64,000 nucleotides of DNA from Notospermus geniculatus. Lineage: Eukaryota; Nemertea; Pilidiophora; Heteronemertea; Lineidae. The stretch lies in the NCBI GenBank assembly GCA_002633025.1, contig NMRB01000028.1, positions 43,150 to 107,149 of the forward strand. Reading direction: 5' to 3'. Position 1 is the first letter of the stretch; each line of letters begins with the position of its first letter. The notes below the pieces were generated by a model. That model did not search any database and had not been told where the DNA came from. It was given only the letters and a program-made list of their open reading frames with translations. Position numbers and translations under genes: made by a program. This document shows, one piece after another, positions 34,371 to 47,500 of this stretch.

Positions 34371-35900
34371 TTTGGTCGGTGACAGAGGTCAATATTGTAC
34401 ATACGTGTATAGGCCTACTTTTGCAGTAGTTATTAGTATTGTAGATCACAGATACCGGTACCGGTATTTATTTTCATGTACAGTACGGTTGTGTATATAC
34501 ATATTAAATGGTATTTTTGAAAGGACGACCGTCTAAGATCGCCGTCGATATCAAGTTGGTTTTCTCTCTTCCGAAATTTCGCATGATGTCGACCGTTGCG
34601 GAGATGAGTCTTGAGCGGAGACTCAATCGATTGACAATTTCTTCGCTGTCGCATATGAATAGCCTACCAATAGCCTGATTTCAGCATTTCCCGGTTGTTC
34701 GCCCAGATGGAATTTTATACCGGTGCATCGTATTTTTATTTTGATTGTGTCGCCCTTGAGATTAACCAGTGATCGAGCACAACTGGTAGATAACATCTAC
34801 CAACAGTCGACGTCGTCTTCCGAAATCATTGTACCCAGCTATTAGCACTTTATTGCATGATTATACAATACTGAGTAGCTCATGGAGTATTTTATGTTTT
34901 ATTCGGACATGTGAGCTGACTATGGATCATACTCTCGATCTACTAGTATTTGCAAAAGGGAAAATTTTTCTACATCGTATGACATGCTGGTTGTATGTTG
35001 GGTATGAAGTATAATTGACGTTTTTTTTTACATGTCGCATCAAGTAAATCGACGTTCTTTTTACAATCTCGAATACCAGTTACTGGTATCTGTGCCATGT
35101 CCTTGACAATATTCGTACCAGTCTTTTGAATGCGTGTACATGTACATAAATAGCTGTATTTCCTAGTTACAAAAGTCATCATATTCAGGGAGTACCTTTA
35201 ATGTACCTACTTTAGATGACAATAATATGACATCAAGTAAGCCATCGTGTTTGATTGTCCATTTCATAATTTAATCGTCCCGTGTGCGTCCTCACACTAC
35301 ACTACATTTCCTTGACTTATTGGCCTACTGTCGGCAGAAGTCGACAGTCGACAGTCGTAGTGTAGGCCTACTTTGTCGCTCGAAAGTTGCTCCCACATGT
35401 CCCGTGGGAAATTTTGGCCACCATGGATTTGGTGTCCGCCATAGAAGTCCACCGAAAACCCATTCATGCTTCCATGGTACATGTGGTAAGGCCCCTCATT
35501 AAATGAGGGTTATTTTCGTGTCCGTGATGTGCATGCGAAATTGTTAGTCTGGCAAGAGAGCACTTCATCACAAGAGCACCATTTTCTGTAGTCACAAAAT
35601 GCTATTCTCCACCAGTCTCTCCTCTCTGCAGCTACCTCTGGACTCTGATTGAAACTGTTGATGCTGTCACATCATACTCTGTGGAGTATTGGTGTGCGTC
35701 TTCCACCTTGGCGTCTGAAAAGGACCAAAATAATGGCAAATTTGATTGTGTTGTTGGATTATATCACAGTTGGGCCTACCTGTTGTAGGGCCTATGCTGT
35801 GGAAACGTACATGTATAGGGTCAGTGACTGTGACGATTTTGAGAAATATTGCCCTTTTTATCGCGGGTTCTTCACACGTAATGCAAATGTTGATACAAGC

Positions 35901-36969
35901 CTATACATGCATTATTTTATCGTGAGAAACATTCTTCAATTTCACACGTCCATTTGTCGATGACGCTACTTCTTGTCTCAAATCCCTGAACGGGTCAAAC
36001 CGAAGCACTACCATTAACATCAACTTACTGGCTTCTGCCATTAGCCTTGCACCCCATATACAACTCCAAATCCAACCAGCAAAAAAGAACACTGTTGTAA
36101 CCAACTGCATCAGAGCTATGAACACGCCATAAAGGGCAAGTTGTCTTGTCTTCTCGTGTGACCAGTCATGATTGCTTGCGCAGCACCAAAGAGTCATCGC
36201 AACGATGAAGGTTCCTGGAAAGGAAAAGTAGTGCGATCCTGTTGATTTGAAAGCTTCTCGTTAAATATGTCATTTCCACTATTCCTGTAGGTCTATCAGT
36301 GGGACATTGCTTCCTCAGTACGTATCAGTCCTCGTGGCAAGGCCAACTATTGAAATGAAAGGGAATCCAGGTCCTGCAGATCAGTTTCCCACAGAAAAAG
36401 GCATCCATTGATGGCCTAAGACCTTTTTGGGATGTGCCACCCTCTACCGTACCTTTGATCCCCATAGATTCTGACGGTTTTCCTTTCAAAAGCCAACCCT
36501 ACTTAAGAAACATTTTCAATTGTCGATGTGAACATTCGAGGCACGTTCCAACTTACCAAGACCAGGCAAGAGTATGTTGAGTGTGAAGCAGATCATGGCA
36601 AGGTTTCTTGGCACCCATGTCCTTATTAATGCATCGGGGTCCCTCTCCTGGTAATCGGGGGTTTCTGATCTTTCTGAACTTGCCGCATCTTCAATATTTC
36701 TGAAGTAATAATTTAAATGATCAGCACATGTCATAAGGCCTGCCACGAAATGCTTCTGCGGAAGAAGTCGGAACACGTGGTCTTTTTTCGTTTGTGGCCA
36801 GTCAAAGGTGTGTAGCAATGACATGTTGATCCCGAAATTTTTACAATTGAAATGAAAATACGTTTCTTTTCTTCGTGTTATGGACGGAAGATACATGTAT
36901 ATTTGGAGCTGCCTTAGCTTACCTTGTCCAGTGAATATCATCGTGGTCTTCCTGCTCATTGATTATCAT
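35901..36969 (-). CDS. SPEC3: SPEC3/Stum family small membrane protein (3 exons)
   Basis: Minus-strand exons 36969-36923, 36699-36557 and 36214-35901 join in frame (phases 2 then 1) to 167 aa. The N-terminus is acidic and soluble. The first hydrophobic segment across exons 2 and 3 reads AMICFTLNILLPGLGTFIVA, the hallmark of the SPEC3/Stum family (hydrophobic helix ending in N-x-x-x-PG-x-GT). It is followed by a TLWCC segment, then a second helix with LQL-like LMQLVTTVFFFAGWIWS and CIWGARLM. The tail is basic and ends KIMHV. SPEC3 was described as an ectodermal ciliary protein in sea urchins; fly Stum is needed for mechanosensing in some neurons. The function here is by family only. The ATG at 36969 was chosen because it is the one giving the correct phase into exon 2; an ATG at 36959 lies in another frame. 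The gene is antisense to both neighbouring genes. Confidence 0.85.
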
Positions 36970-37648
36970 TACTTAAGCTGGGCAGCCAGTGATAATTTTG
37001 ACACTACGTCATTTTCGGTAAGAATCTGACGCGAAATTGAACAAAGGTCGGAATATCCTTCTGCCTTTTCTGAACAGAATCCTGCACACCGTGACGTACG
37101 CGTGGCACTAAAGTTAGGCCGAGTGCAGCATGTGCAAGGCAAAAGGCCGTGCATAAAAGCCCATCGTACATTAGCAGTATTAGGACATTCTTGTTGGATT
37201 TGTGCACACACGGCAGGGTTCTTATATGGTTCTTATGCAGTTGAGTATGTGTATACACAAGTATACTGTCAATGAATAAGTAATTTTCAACAGTGCCTTC
37301 GGTATTGAAATGTTGGCTTTTCATTTTGCCATTCAATCTCCACTCTTTTGTCATACTTGATGATATAGCTACAATGTAGGCCTACTAGTATTAACGTACA
37401 AAACGTTGGAGAGTGGGTATAGGCCTACTCAATAGGCCTAACCCGTCAGTCAAAGTCAAGTGTGACAACCACCAACTGTTTTTTTGTTGGGGTCTCACAT
37501 GTTGAAAATGCAGGTGGCGACACCAAAGAAATGCAAAGCACTAACATGTCGTGAAAAACATTTTGCCTGAGTTCTTGTTTTGTATAAATCTCTTGATAGC
37601 AACATCGATCTCGTCTCCGGTGAAGTAGTTGTTAGTACTTGATGTAAC

Positions 37649-37768
37649 AGAGAGCTTCTGCAAGCGCCCGGTTAGGCTCGACGACGACGTTTATCTATTG
37701 TGTGCGTGCACCCAAACAATAGATAAACGTAGTCGTATGGCCTAACCGGGCGCTTGCAGAAGCTCTCT
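37649..37768. mobile_element. Foldback element with ~50-bp near-perfect arms
   Basis: Left arm AGAGAGCTTCTGCAAGCGCC followed by CGGTTAGGC and TTTATCTATTGT; right arm is the complement ending GAAGCTCTCT. Interior resembles 20514-20633. Confidence 0.8.
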
Positions 37769-39699
37769 AGTGATGCAACAAATTGGGACTGTTCCCTTAT
37801 GGAACGGAAATGTCGTATCAAAATGTTAATCGTACGAATGAAAGTCCTATTGTCTTTCGAAATCTTTCAATTTATTCATTATTTAGAGAACCGCAATATC
37901 CCATGGGTATAATCTGTACTCTTTTACCGTTAAAGCCCTTAGCTCCAGACCATTCAAAAAGTGGACCAGACAAAGTTTTCACGGTCTAAATTACACTCAA
38001 TAATATTTATGAACTACTGAACATAAACCACAATTGGTATTGAATCAAACAAATGAAAAGTAATCCCGTTGTTGTCAATCTCGTTCCTTAGTGAAATTAT
38101 GATATACATTGTGTTCAATGGTTGGAGAATAATTTGTGTCGACGAGATTTGTTTGGCTTATACTTGGCGCATGCGCAAGTATCCTAGGAGACTCTTAAAA
38201 GTGCAGTGCACTGTACAGCTTCGACCGTGACGTTTTTTTCGTACTTCGATAAACTGCACTCAGATCTCATGCATTCTTGGCAACGCCGATAACGAAGAGT
38301 TAGGTTCCGGTAAGCACGGAGTAAGATATCAACTTCCTGTGACAAAACTTTTTAGCAAAACCATCAATAGTATTCTGCTTATGGAAGTTGAAGACAGGCT
38401 AATAATGATCAATACTAGACTCACTTTTCGAAGGTCTATCGTCATAAAACGTCTACCCAAAAGCATTACGTGGTACTGAAACTTATACCGGTACACTGTA
38501 CCCCTCAATATTAACGATCTCTGGCATGTGGTCGGAGGTGTGGGCTATTACAAGAGCGACTGTCAGGGAACTTGATATTTTAGCATCAAATATCACATTG
38601 CGAATCAGTGGGGTCGGAAACGAACTTTTAATTCATCATTCCCTCGACTCATTATATATTGACTTGATCTATTCAAAATGGTTGGCAAATGACGGTCCAT
38701 TCAATCACAGGAAACATATCTAGTGCAATTTACCAGCACTTGATTGATTATGTTATAAAATTGCTAAAGGCAACCGAAGCCAGTCGAGCATTGGCAAAGT
38801 CCAATGTTGACTGCATGCATGGTACAACCAGAATTAATTCAACATGGATGCTGATGATAGATTATTGATATATTTGCGGTTGTATTTGTGCAACAGATGC
38901 AAGATTACTATATCTGACCGAATGCAAACAGGCAGCTTTGTGTCACTTTTCTATGAAACAGGAATGAATATGTTGGCTTATTTGCTGGTCACCGATGGTG
39001 ACGTTAATTAGAAAGGGTGACGTACATGTCTAATGAATTCTACCAACGTTATTAGGTACGCCGTGTTAGAGACACATCAAGTCCTTTCTTCACTTTAAAT
39101 GGTGCTACCAGTACCATAAAACCGTGACAAAATTGCAGGCCTATTCCTTCAATTGGTTTACCATGTATATACTCTGATTTTAAAAGATAAGCGCATTGGC
39201 AAGTTGACAGCCTATCCCGGCGCGTGCTTATCCATGATACGAATAAAAAGCATCGACTCGCTAATGGTCTAAGCGCCTAAACTAATGACACTCGATGGAG
39301 AAGTGCGAAGGACCGGCACAGTCGTGACAAGCATTTGAAGGGACAGTTGTTTCTGTGTACGTATCCATTATGTTGCACCAGGAATAGTTCAGGTAGGTGA
39401 TATATGTAAGCCTACTGGTGACTTTTAAAGCAATTTTTGTTAATATATCAAATCGTGGTGAAAGTATTTCGTCCATGTTTTTCCAACCGACGGGGTTGGC
39501 CTACACATGCGGTATCGAGCGGTACTGAGGCTTTTTGAATTTGTTTACGAGTATATACATGTAGGCCTAAATATACATATAGGCGTACGTCAGTTAACGA
39601 AATCGGAACTGGGATGTTCCACCTGTGAGATCCTCCTAATTTGCATTACTGCGATCTGTCTTCTTATTCTGCTAATAATGATGTGGCTAAGAAGTGACC

Positions 39700-39780
39700 A
39701 TCCTGAGGTAATCAGGGTCTCTTTGTTATCACCTACAACGAGCAATTCGTGGAGTGGAAAACCCTGATTACCTCAGGATG
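39700..39780. repeat. Short inverted repeat
   Basis: ATCCTGAGGTAATCAGGGT at the left and ACCCTGATTACCTCAGGAT at the right, separated by about 43 bp. Confidence 0.8.
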
Positions 39781-40384
39781 AGAAGTGATAGTCAATGACA
39801 ACATTCATAAAATTAAGATGGTTATTAGCAACTGCCCCATCAAGTTGAAAAAAAATTCTTATAAATTTCTTCTAGTGTCTATGGCTCAAGCAGTCAATTG
39901 TCGTTAAATGGTATGACACTATTGTCTCAGGGAGGCATCCACCTTTCACGAGAAAAGAATCCTTGCACCATGTTAAATTTACTTGGCTTGTAATTCTGCA
40001 TGGGATGTCTGAAACTCATGCTGGTAAATTTGTCCCATACACCCAAAGTGAACCGTGTACGTTTACCATATAATAGAGATCCTGGTCCTGAGATAAGATC
40101 TCAATATGATCTCGCTACTTTATCGTTTGTAGTGCATTCGTATATTTTTAAACCACCACATGTCCATGGCAACGTGTGCTGCCGGCAGTCATGACGTCTT
40201 TAGCGTTAATTGCCGTAAATGCCTTGTTGATTATGATTCAGACAGCGAGAGGTAACACATCATTAGCCATCTCTATGACACCAGTGACTGTGTATTAGGT
40301 TTTCTCTCGTTGTAACGTTACAAATCACGTCACCCCAGGCTGGCCAAATTTTAACTACCTATTCAGATATCCAGTAATAACGAA

Positions 40385-40528
40385 CCGAAGTCGTCCTCCA
40401 GAAATATTGCAAAGTTTCGACCCCAACTGGGGTCTTCTTCAGCCTGGCACTTTCAAATCGAGCTACCAGCCTGAAGAAGACCCCGGTTGGGGTCGAAAAT
40501 TTGCAAAATTTCTGAAGGACGACTTCGA
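40385..40528. repeat. Inverted repeat with ~60-bp arms
   Basis: CGAAGTCGTCCTCCAGAAAT through CGACCCCAACTGGGGTCTTC faces GAAGACCCCGGTTGGGGTCG through GGACGACTTCG. Each inner arm is itself locally palindromic (CCCCAACTGGGG). Confidence 0.82.
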
Positions 40529-40721
40529 TTATTATATCATTTTGTGTGTCGCCTTTTGTGCTCTATCTTTGAACAGATATCCAGTGGCCAACACAAAATG
40601 CAATTAAGGCCCTGACATATGCCTGAATACAGTTGAAAAAAAATGAGATGGTTTTGATACGTGTGTGTTGGCCCTAATGAAGGCCTATCGTTCGTGACAG
40701 CGGTTCCCATTTATCTGCAAT

Positions 40722-40854
40722 AATACAGAGTTTAAGAGATCACACGCTAACGATAACGTTTACCTTAACGATATTTTTTGTACATGAAATACATGCAAGA
40801 AATAGCGTTAACGTAAGCGTTATCGTTAGCGTGTGATCTCTTAAACTCTGTATT
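40722..40854. mobile_element. Foldback MITE, family B, copy 2
   Basis: Ends AATACAGAGTTTAAGAGATC and reverse complement, with inner arms CGATAACGTTTACCTTAACG. Terminal layout and AGTTTAAGA core match 14578-14734. Confidence 0.8.
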
Positions 40855-41974
40855 CTCTACTTGGCGTCGATAACGCTGAGTGTTCCTTGTCCCCGCCTAA
40901 TAAAAATGGCCACAGGTCAACGTAGGTCACACTTCGCATAGTATGACCTCATCTCCAGTCTAGGCAGGCACAAAGTCAGTTAAGCTCCCCACATGCCTAA
41001 AGGCATACTAGTAGACTATCTCACCATCTACATGAGAAGTGCAGTAAAATCTATAAACACGATCTGCGAATGATTTAAATACACCATTAAACGTGCATTA
41101 AGGCCATAATAACGGGGAAGCCATCGCCATTATTTTCTTTTATGGAGAGTTGAATGATGGGTTCCAATGATGTATTTGATCGAACCCTTTATTAATGCCA
41201 AACCAGGACAACGATCTTCATGCACATAGATTATTGATGACACACACATACTTGTTCATAGAGTGGGAGCTCTGGTAGGCCTAGTAATGACTTTAAAGAA
41301 AGATTTTTAGGAGTCATTTTAGTGTCTTCCCTCCTGTTAGACCATACATGGGGCATAATATTCAAATTCTGACCATTATGAACTTATTATCTTTGAAGGA
41401 ATTTCAATCAAAATATCCCTCCCTTATCAGAGGCGAAACCAGTGTGAAAGATAAATCCTGAAAACGATGATCAAATGAAAGAGAAAATGGTCTCACTTTA
41501 TCTGTTTATCTTATAATAATATTGATAAAACCAGTGCGATCTTCCCGTCTTGTGTCTATATGACATACTTAGAAGACAACAAAAGGAGCATAAACCAGTG
41601 CCAATCTTCATTGCTTAAAATCTAAAAAGCTTTCTGTGTATTCAGAGGACTATTTTGTTCGTCAGACACTGCTGGAGGTGCCGTGGTGCATAAGCCTACT
41701 GGCTTACGCTTTAACGGCCTCCTATGGTTTGGTTCGCATGGATGTGTAGGTCTATGTAGTTCACGGATTATTGAGATCCATGATAAATGAGTACTTTATT
41801 GTATATATTATGATGAAAACTACTGTACGAGCATGCTGGAATTACAGTCGAATGGTGATTGATTTCGGCTGGCGATTTCAAAATCGTTAAGCAGCTGTCG
41901 TTAGTGGCCAAGAGTACCTTCTGCTCCTATTGATTTTATGTCATTGTCCAATCCAGGTGTGCCTATACGTCAAG

Positions 41975-43779
41975 ATGGTGGCCATGTCAGATAATGGTCA
42001 TCCCGTGAAGGAGGATTACCTCAGTTCCAATGGGGACGGACAAACGCCAGTCACTTCAGAGAACGAATCTCAAATTGGCGAAGGATCTCAGCGTTCCGAC
42101 AAATCACAAGCCGACAGTGTAGTCGAATCGGGTGCGGCATCATCACCGCGTCTCACATCACGAAGAAGCTCAGTCAAACCACTAGGTCACAGTTTCGACT
42201 TCCATTCTCGGACGAATTTCGAGGCCTCGAAAGTTGTCTTGCAATCGCGAAGTGACAGTTATATCTTACGGCCTCCGCCACCAGATTACGACGTGTGGAA
42301 GCGAAAACCGCCGGACTTCCGCCCGCAGAGCTTTGCTCCCTGTCCACCGCCGCGGAATTCAAAGTCTGCCGTTAAACCGTGGCTTTACACGACTCCGAGA
42401 GATTCGTTTTACGAGGAAGCTTTAAACATGAAGAAGGAGGAGATTCTTTTACCTGACATTGCTAATCCTAAAGTTACAAGTAGCAGAGATCGACCCGAGT
42501 TTATTCGGCGTTTTCATATCGTTGATCCTGACGAAGCGAGACAGGCGGCAGTGAGGGAGCGAAAAAACCCAGATGATGTGTACGTGCCGCCGAAACCTCA
42601 TGATTACCGAGGGGTAAGTAAAAGTTAAGCGTAGGAACTAATGCCTGTAAACTTTGCTGACAACTACAGGGCCGTATTTAAAGGGGGGCGAGGGGGGCAG
42701 TTGCCCCCCTGAGCCAACCAAAAAACGTGATTTTCATGCGGATTTTGGGCAAAAAATGGCAAAAAGAGGTCTTCTGCCCCCCTGAGAGGCTCCTGCCCCC
42801 CCCCTGGACCAAAAAGTTAAATACGGCCCTGAACCAGCAGCCCCCTTCGTCCTTGCTTCAATTCCCATCGAAAGATGTCAATTCTTCTTTCAGTACCCTC
42901 CAATCCAGAAGCTCGGTCTTGATGAATTCGTCACCAGCTATGAACGAGATCCATTCAATATCAAGTTTCATACAGCCCGTCCTAGAACCCGTAAGCTTTT
43001 TTTCATGCCAGTGCAGTTATATAGTCCCTTGAGTGTAGGCCTACGATAAGATCCATATTGAACTAGAGACGTTCGGTACCCACATGTAGAAGCCTACTTC
43101 GACCTAGACTTATTTTCTGCTAACGAGAGGCTATTCTAATTATAAACGCCGCAATCCGTGAAAAGACTTTGACGATTTTGCGTTACAAAGCATTATTTCT
43201 TTAGATTTCGATCAGTACCTTTTCTGGCTACAAAGTAGCCTATATCCCGTGTGACCCGAAGGTTTCATCACGATTCCAGTTGTTGGTCCGCCCCTCGGGG
43301 TGACGAAGCGAGACGTCTTACCTGGTCCAGATTTTGCACCCGTCCTGCGACAGCCGCCGAAATGGGAATTGAGACTTCATCATCCGAAGGATCCATTTCC
43401 TAATAGACCAAAGGATTACACGGTATGTGCAGGGAGAAAGAGTTAAGTTGGCTGTTGCCTACCTGCACTTTATAGTCTAATAGGAGGTACCGGCACTAGC
43501 TAGATTAAATACTGGAGGCTATTTCGAGCTGAGCGGATCTTCAGTAATATTGTCACCCCTTCAAATCATACCGGTACTCATTTTTTTTCATCCATAACGA
43601 ATGAATACGATCTACACCACTGCAACGTTTTTTTCCAGCGCTACCGTCGACGGAACCGTGATGTCCACAGCGCGTTCATGGACCGTGTAGAAGAGACACT
43701 GACGATGAAATGGAGCAGGGAGAAGATGGAGCGAGCACTTGTAGACCAGTCACCCAGAGAAGTCAAAGCCGAATGTTGA
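41975..43779 (+). CDS. Basic proline-rich protein, possibly a sperm/ciliary microtubule inner protein (SPMIP8/TEPP-like?)
   Basis: Four exons: 41975-42613, 42894-42990, 43262-43422, 43639-43779, joining in frame (phases 0, 1, 0) to 345 aa. Start could be ATG 41975 or ATG 41984; a 3' splice site just upstream (tccag at about 41956) suggests a 5' UTR exon further left. Residues 1-75 are Ser/Glu/Gln rich and look disordered. From about residue 85 the chain is rich in Pro, Arg, Tyr and aromatic residues with short motifs (PPPPDYDVWKRKPPDF, PPKPHDYRGYPP, PFPNRPKDYT). There is a final basic helix beginning RYRRRNRDVHSAF. No signal peptide or membrane segment. This style (low-complexity, PPxPxxYRG motifs, C-terminal helix) resembles sperm/ciliary microtubule inner proteins; my best guess is the TEPP/SPMIP8 group, but I cannot confirm that from memory. 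The exon-3 acceptor has a poor pyrimidine tract. A candidate poly(A) signal, AATAAA, lies near 44978. Confidence 0.75.
42668..42830. mobile_element. MITE-like element in intron 1 of the 41975 gene
   Basis: Terminal inverted repeats AGGGCCGTATTTAA and TTAAATACGGCCCT. The interior is rich in GGGGGG/CCCCCC runs (TGCCCCCCTGAG on both sides). Confidence 0.82.
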
Positions 43780-43912
43780 CGACGGTTCATTTAGACAAGG
43801 AACAGAAAGTGGAAGGGGTGTTGATGTGTCGTACACTGCACTGCACTAACAGATTTTGACGTGGAATCCGATTTCCATACGTTTTGTATATCCATCATTG
43901 TTATTCACGTAT

Positions 43913-44528
43913 ATCGCACGCCGGAGTGGACAGAATTCTGAATTAATATCCACATTAATTCAAACGAATTAATGTCTACATTAAATCGACCAATAGAATT
44001 TGATTTTTATATGTCAACATTAATTCGATTTAATGTCGACATTAAATCGATTTAATACCACCATTAATTCGATTTAATGTCCACATTAATTCAAGCAGCT
44101 ACTTCCGCCGATAAATGCACAATTGACCAATCAGAGAAGAGTTCTTTATGTGGACATTAATTCCATTTTATGTCTACATTAATTCGCGCACATGCACATC
44201 CGCCGCTAAAAACTCTCCTCTGATTGGTAGATTGTGTAATTATCGGCGGAAGTAGCAGACTGATTTAATGTGGACATTAAATCGATTTAATGGTGGTATT
44301 AAATCGATTTAATGTGGACATTAAATCGATTTAATGTGGATATTAAATCGATTTAATATGGACATTAAATCGATTTAATGGTGGTATTAAATGGATTTAA
44401 TGTCCACATTAAATCGATTTAATGTGGACATATAAAAATCAAATCCTATTGGTCGATTTAATGTGGACATTAATTCGTTGAATTAATGTGGATATTAATT
44501 CAGAATTCTGTCCACTTCGGCGTGCGAT
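43913..44528. repeat. ~615-bp compound palindrome built from TTAATGTGGACATTAA modules
   Basis: Outer arms ATCGCACGCCG...GTGGACAGAATTCTGAAT reappear in reverse complement ending CGGCGTGCGAT. Inside, a 22-bp unit (ATTAAATCGATTTAATGTGG) recurs many times in both orientations, with a second pair of arms around CTACTTCCGCCGATAA / TTATCGGCGGAAGTAG. No open frame. Lies in the 3' flank of the 41975 gene. Confidence 0.85.
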
Positions 44529-47500
44529 ACACGTATAGTTGTTTACTGCCACGGTAGTTCATATTTTACGGTAAATGAGGGTTGTTTTAGGTACCGGTAC
44601 CCACATGTACGATATAATTACCGTATGTTGGTTAAGAAAAGCTTTTCGGAGGTACCGAGGCACCCTAGCTAATGCTATTAGTAAGAATAGAAAAGGGACT
44701 GTGTTCCGAGGTAGCCCAACATGTAGACTTATGTTCATAACACGGAATACCTTTCTCTGTCTTGATATTTGATTAAGATAAGAAACTTTGTGTAAAAATA
44801 CGTATATACATGTATATTTAAATGTTGTTAGTAGGCCTATTTAAGGAAAGTTATTGTGACGTTTCGTAATCGCCGTAGTTTCTCCATAAGCGCATACTGT
44901 GATAGAAGCCCTGCAATACTTGTGATATTACTGTAAAGATGTAAATACATGTTTATGTACACATGTAAAATGCACAATAAACGTCACATACATGTACTTA
45001 TACATAATTTTACCTGTACATGTACATGGTGATGTTCTCCGTACACCAGCCTTTCTTCCAATTTGCTTTTGTGTTGTGTCATAAGGGCCCAAATCCATAA
45101 AACCTTGCTAGGCTTAGTTGCCTGCTAAAATGCCCAGTTACAGGCCGATGCACACAACTAGCAACCAACTAAGCTAGCAAGGTTTTATGGATTTGGGCCC
45201 TGTTGTCCACATGTAGCCGGATCTGTCCCACCAATGTATGTGCATGCCATTACATTGTTTTGGGAGAACGTTAACAGGCTTGGGAGGTGCCATCATTCCG
45301 GGTTAACATCTCTCATATCTGTAGCGATAACTCCTCAGGGTTCCCCCGTCATGCCCGTGTTGTTCATGTAAGAGAGCTATTCTTTGTTCTTAAGGGAAGA
45401 TTTAGGCTGTTTGAAGGTTGACATCTGGAAGACGGTATTCCACGAGTAGGCTAGTGAGTGGAAATCCACAAGCCAATAAGGACAAAAAATTCGTTTTATT
45501 TTCAAAAAATAACAGAGTATACAATCATTATATTAACATTTACCAAGATGTGAAGAGTAGTAAAAAGTGAATATAACATGAATCTGATCGTCTACATGCA
45601 CTAACCTCCCCTTTCCCGTCTAGGCGACTACCCCCCCCCTCCAAGCATATCGAAGAATTCTCGTTGTCTACGAGCAAGTGTGCAAAATTGATACGGAAGC
45701 ACTGAAAATCTTAGGCCTACTACTACATGTTTTTATGAAATGCAGTAAGTGCAGTCTGTTGCTGTACCGTACTCCAGATCATAGCTCAATTCCACATCCA
45801 CTTGTTTTTCCGTCAGAATTTTTGTACGAATTATCATGATTATCCAGTGTCATAATTTAGGTTGCCGTCAGCCGAACACTTACTTATTGTAGTCTGTTGA
45901 ACATCCGACCCATAGGAGAGCATGATTACCGTTACTCATCACAGCAACTCGCTGCAAAATAGGCCTATAAGCTATCCAAGCTCCCTTCCTTTGTCCGTAA
46001 AATGACCAGTTTAAAACTACAATGAACTTCAGTTAATTGTGAAAGCGTGACTCATGGTTCATTAAAGCAATCTTCCACTTAGAATCATCGAGTTGATTGG
46101 CACATAAAGGGTGAAGATAGATCGAAGTTACTAGTAAATGCAAGTCACGAATACTGTGATATTATTACAAGGTGAAAATACATAATAACCATCGTATTGT
46201 ATTTACTTTTTAGCTGCGCATAGGGCAAGAAGATGGTATTCATTCGCATCTCATGAAAAGGCGATGATGAAGATTGAAATAACGCCAGTAGTCTAACAAT
46301 GGCGATCAATTTTGAATAACCATGGCACCAAAGCCAAGCACTTAGAACAACAGATCTACCGCCTCAGTAAGCAAAAAGTAGAGAAAGATTATTGGTTATA
46401 AAAAAACTCGATCATACACTATCAAAACTTTCTTCTCTTGCAAGTGGCGCCCTCTTGCAATCTCCATTGCGTACCGAATCACTGTATTCTGCTTTGACTG
46501 GCTCCTTTCCTCCAACATTTTCTCCAATAGCAGCGTAAATCGTCACGTGATTACCATCTGCACTTCTGATTTGTCGTCCAGTTTGACTTCGTAACTTTGT
46601 CTTCTTCTGTCGGGAAAGTTTCGCCTTTAGTCAGCTGTCGGCGGAAATAATGAAAAAATACACGGTGGTAACGTTTGAAAATACATGTACATGTACTTCC
46701 GATACCGGTATTCGTTTAACCCACACGCCATCTACATGTACCATGTCTACACGTTCTACCCATCTTATTTCCTCCCAATCTATTAAGACTCTACGGTGAT
46801 CCACTCGGAAGATCATGACATTATTGGCATAAAATTAATTTCTAGGCCTACAGTTTCTACATGTATATGTGAGGCATGGCACCGTGGACCTACACTCATG
46901 TTAAGCTTCTGTTCAGTTTCTTCTCATCACGAGCCTAAATTTCAACGTTGTACTGGCTTTTGGACTTAGAACTACGTTATCATAGCGGATGAGCTCGTAC
47001 GTAGGATATCTCGTTGTAAAGCTTGTTTGTGGAACTTGTTTGTGAGAAATGGATCTAAACATTTTCTAACGTATAGGTGGGGAAGAATGGCGGCAAAATA
47101 CAACGTTAAATTCACAACATTCATGGTGCAAGGCTTGCATGAAACAAAGTGTTTTTCCATGTCATGCATGTGCATGTACGTGATGTTCGAAACTACATGT
47201 AAGCCTGTTTTTGAAGGCTCAATAAATCCACTGTTTCTGCACGCTCCTAAGCTGTAAAACTGTACGTGTTTCTGGACAATTGTTCACAAGGAAAGCAAAC
47301 GGTAGGATGTTGTCTATCAACCCAAAATACTATAATAAACTAGCAGGAATCAGCCACCGAAACTTTCTGTAGGCGTTGGGAACAGCAATTGCTTTTGGAG
47401 GGGGATGTACAGTACATGCAGCCACACTTATCAAAATAGAAAACAAACTTACAGGGGCGTGATGGTGATTTGAGGAAGAACGAGCTGGTTCTGAAACGAC

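Larger units (their letters stand above)
36970..41974. other. Intergenic DNA between the divergent SPEC3-like and 41975 genes
   Basis: The two genes point away from each other, so both promoters lie here. Only foldback elements (37649, 39700, 40385, 40722) are recognisable; no exon is supported. Confidence 0.6.

Noticed and set aside
36516-36959. Single-exon 147-codon protein on the minus strand
   Set aside because: The frame reads through the intron between SPEC3-like exons 1 and 2; its start is in the wrong frame for exon 1.
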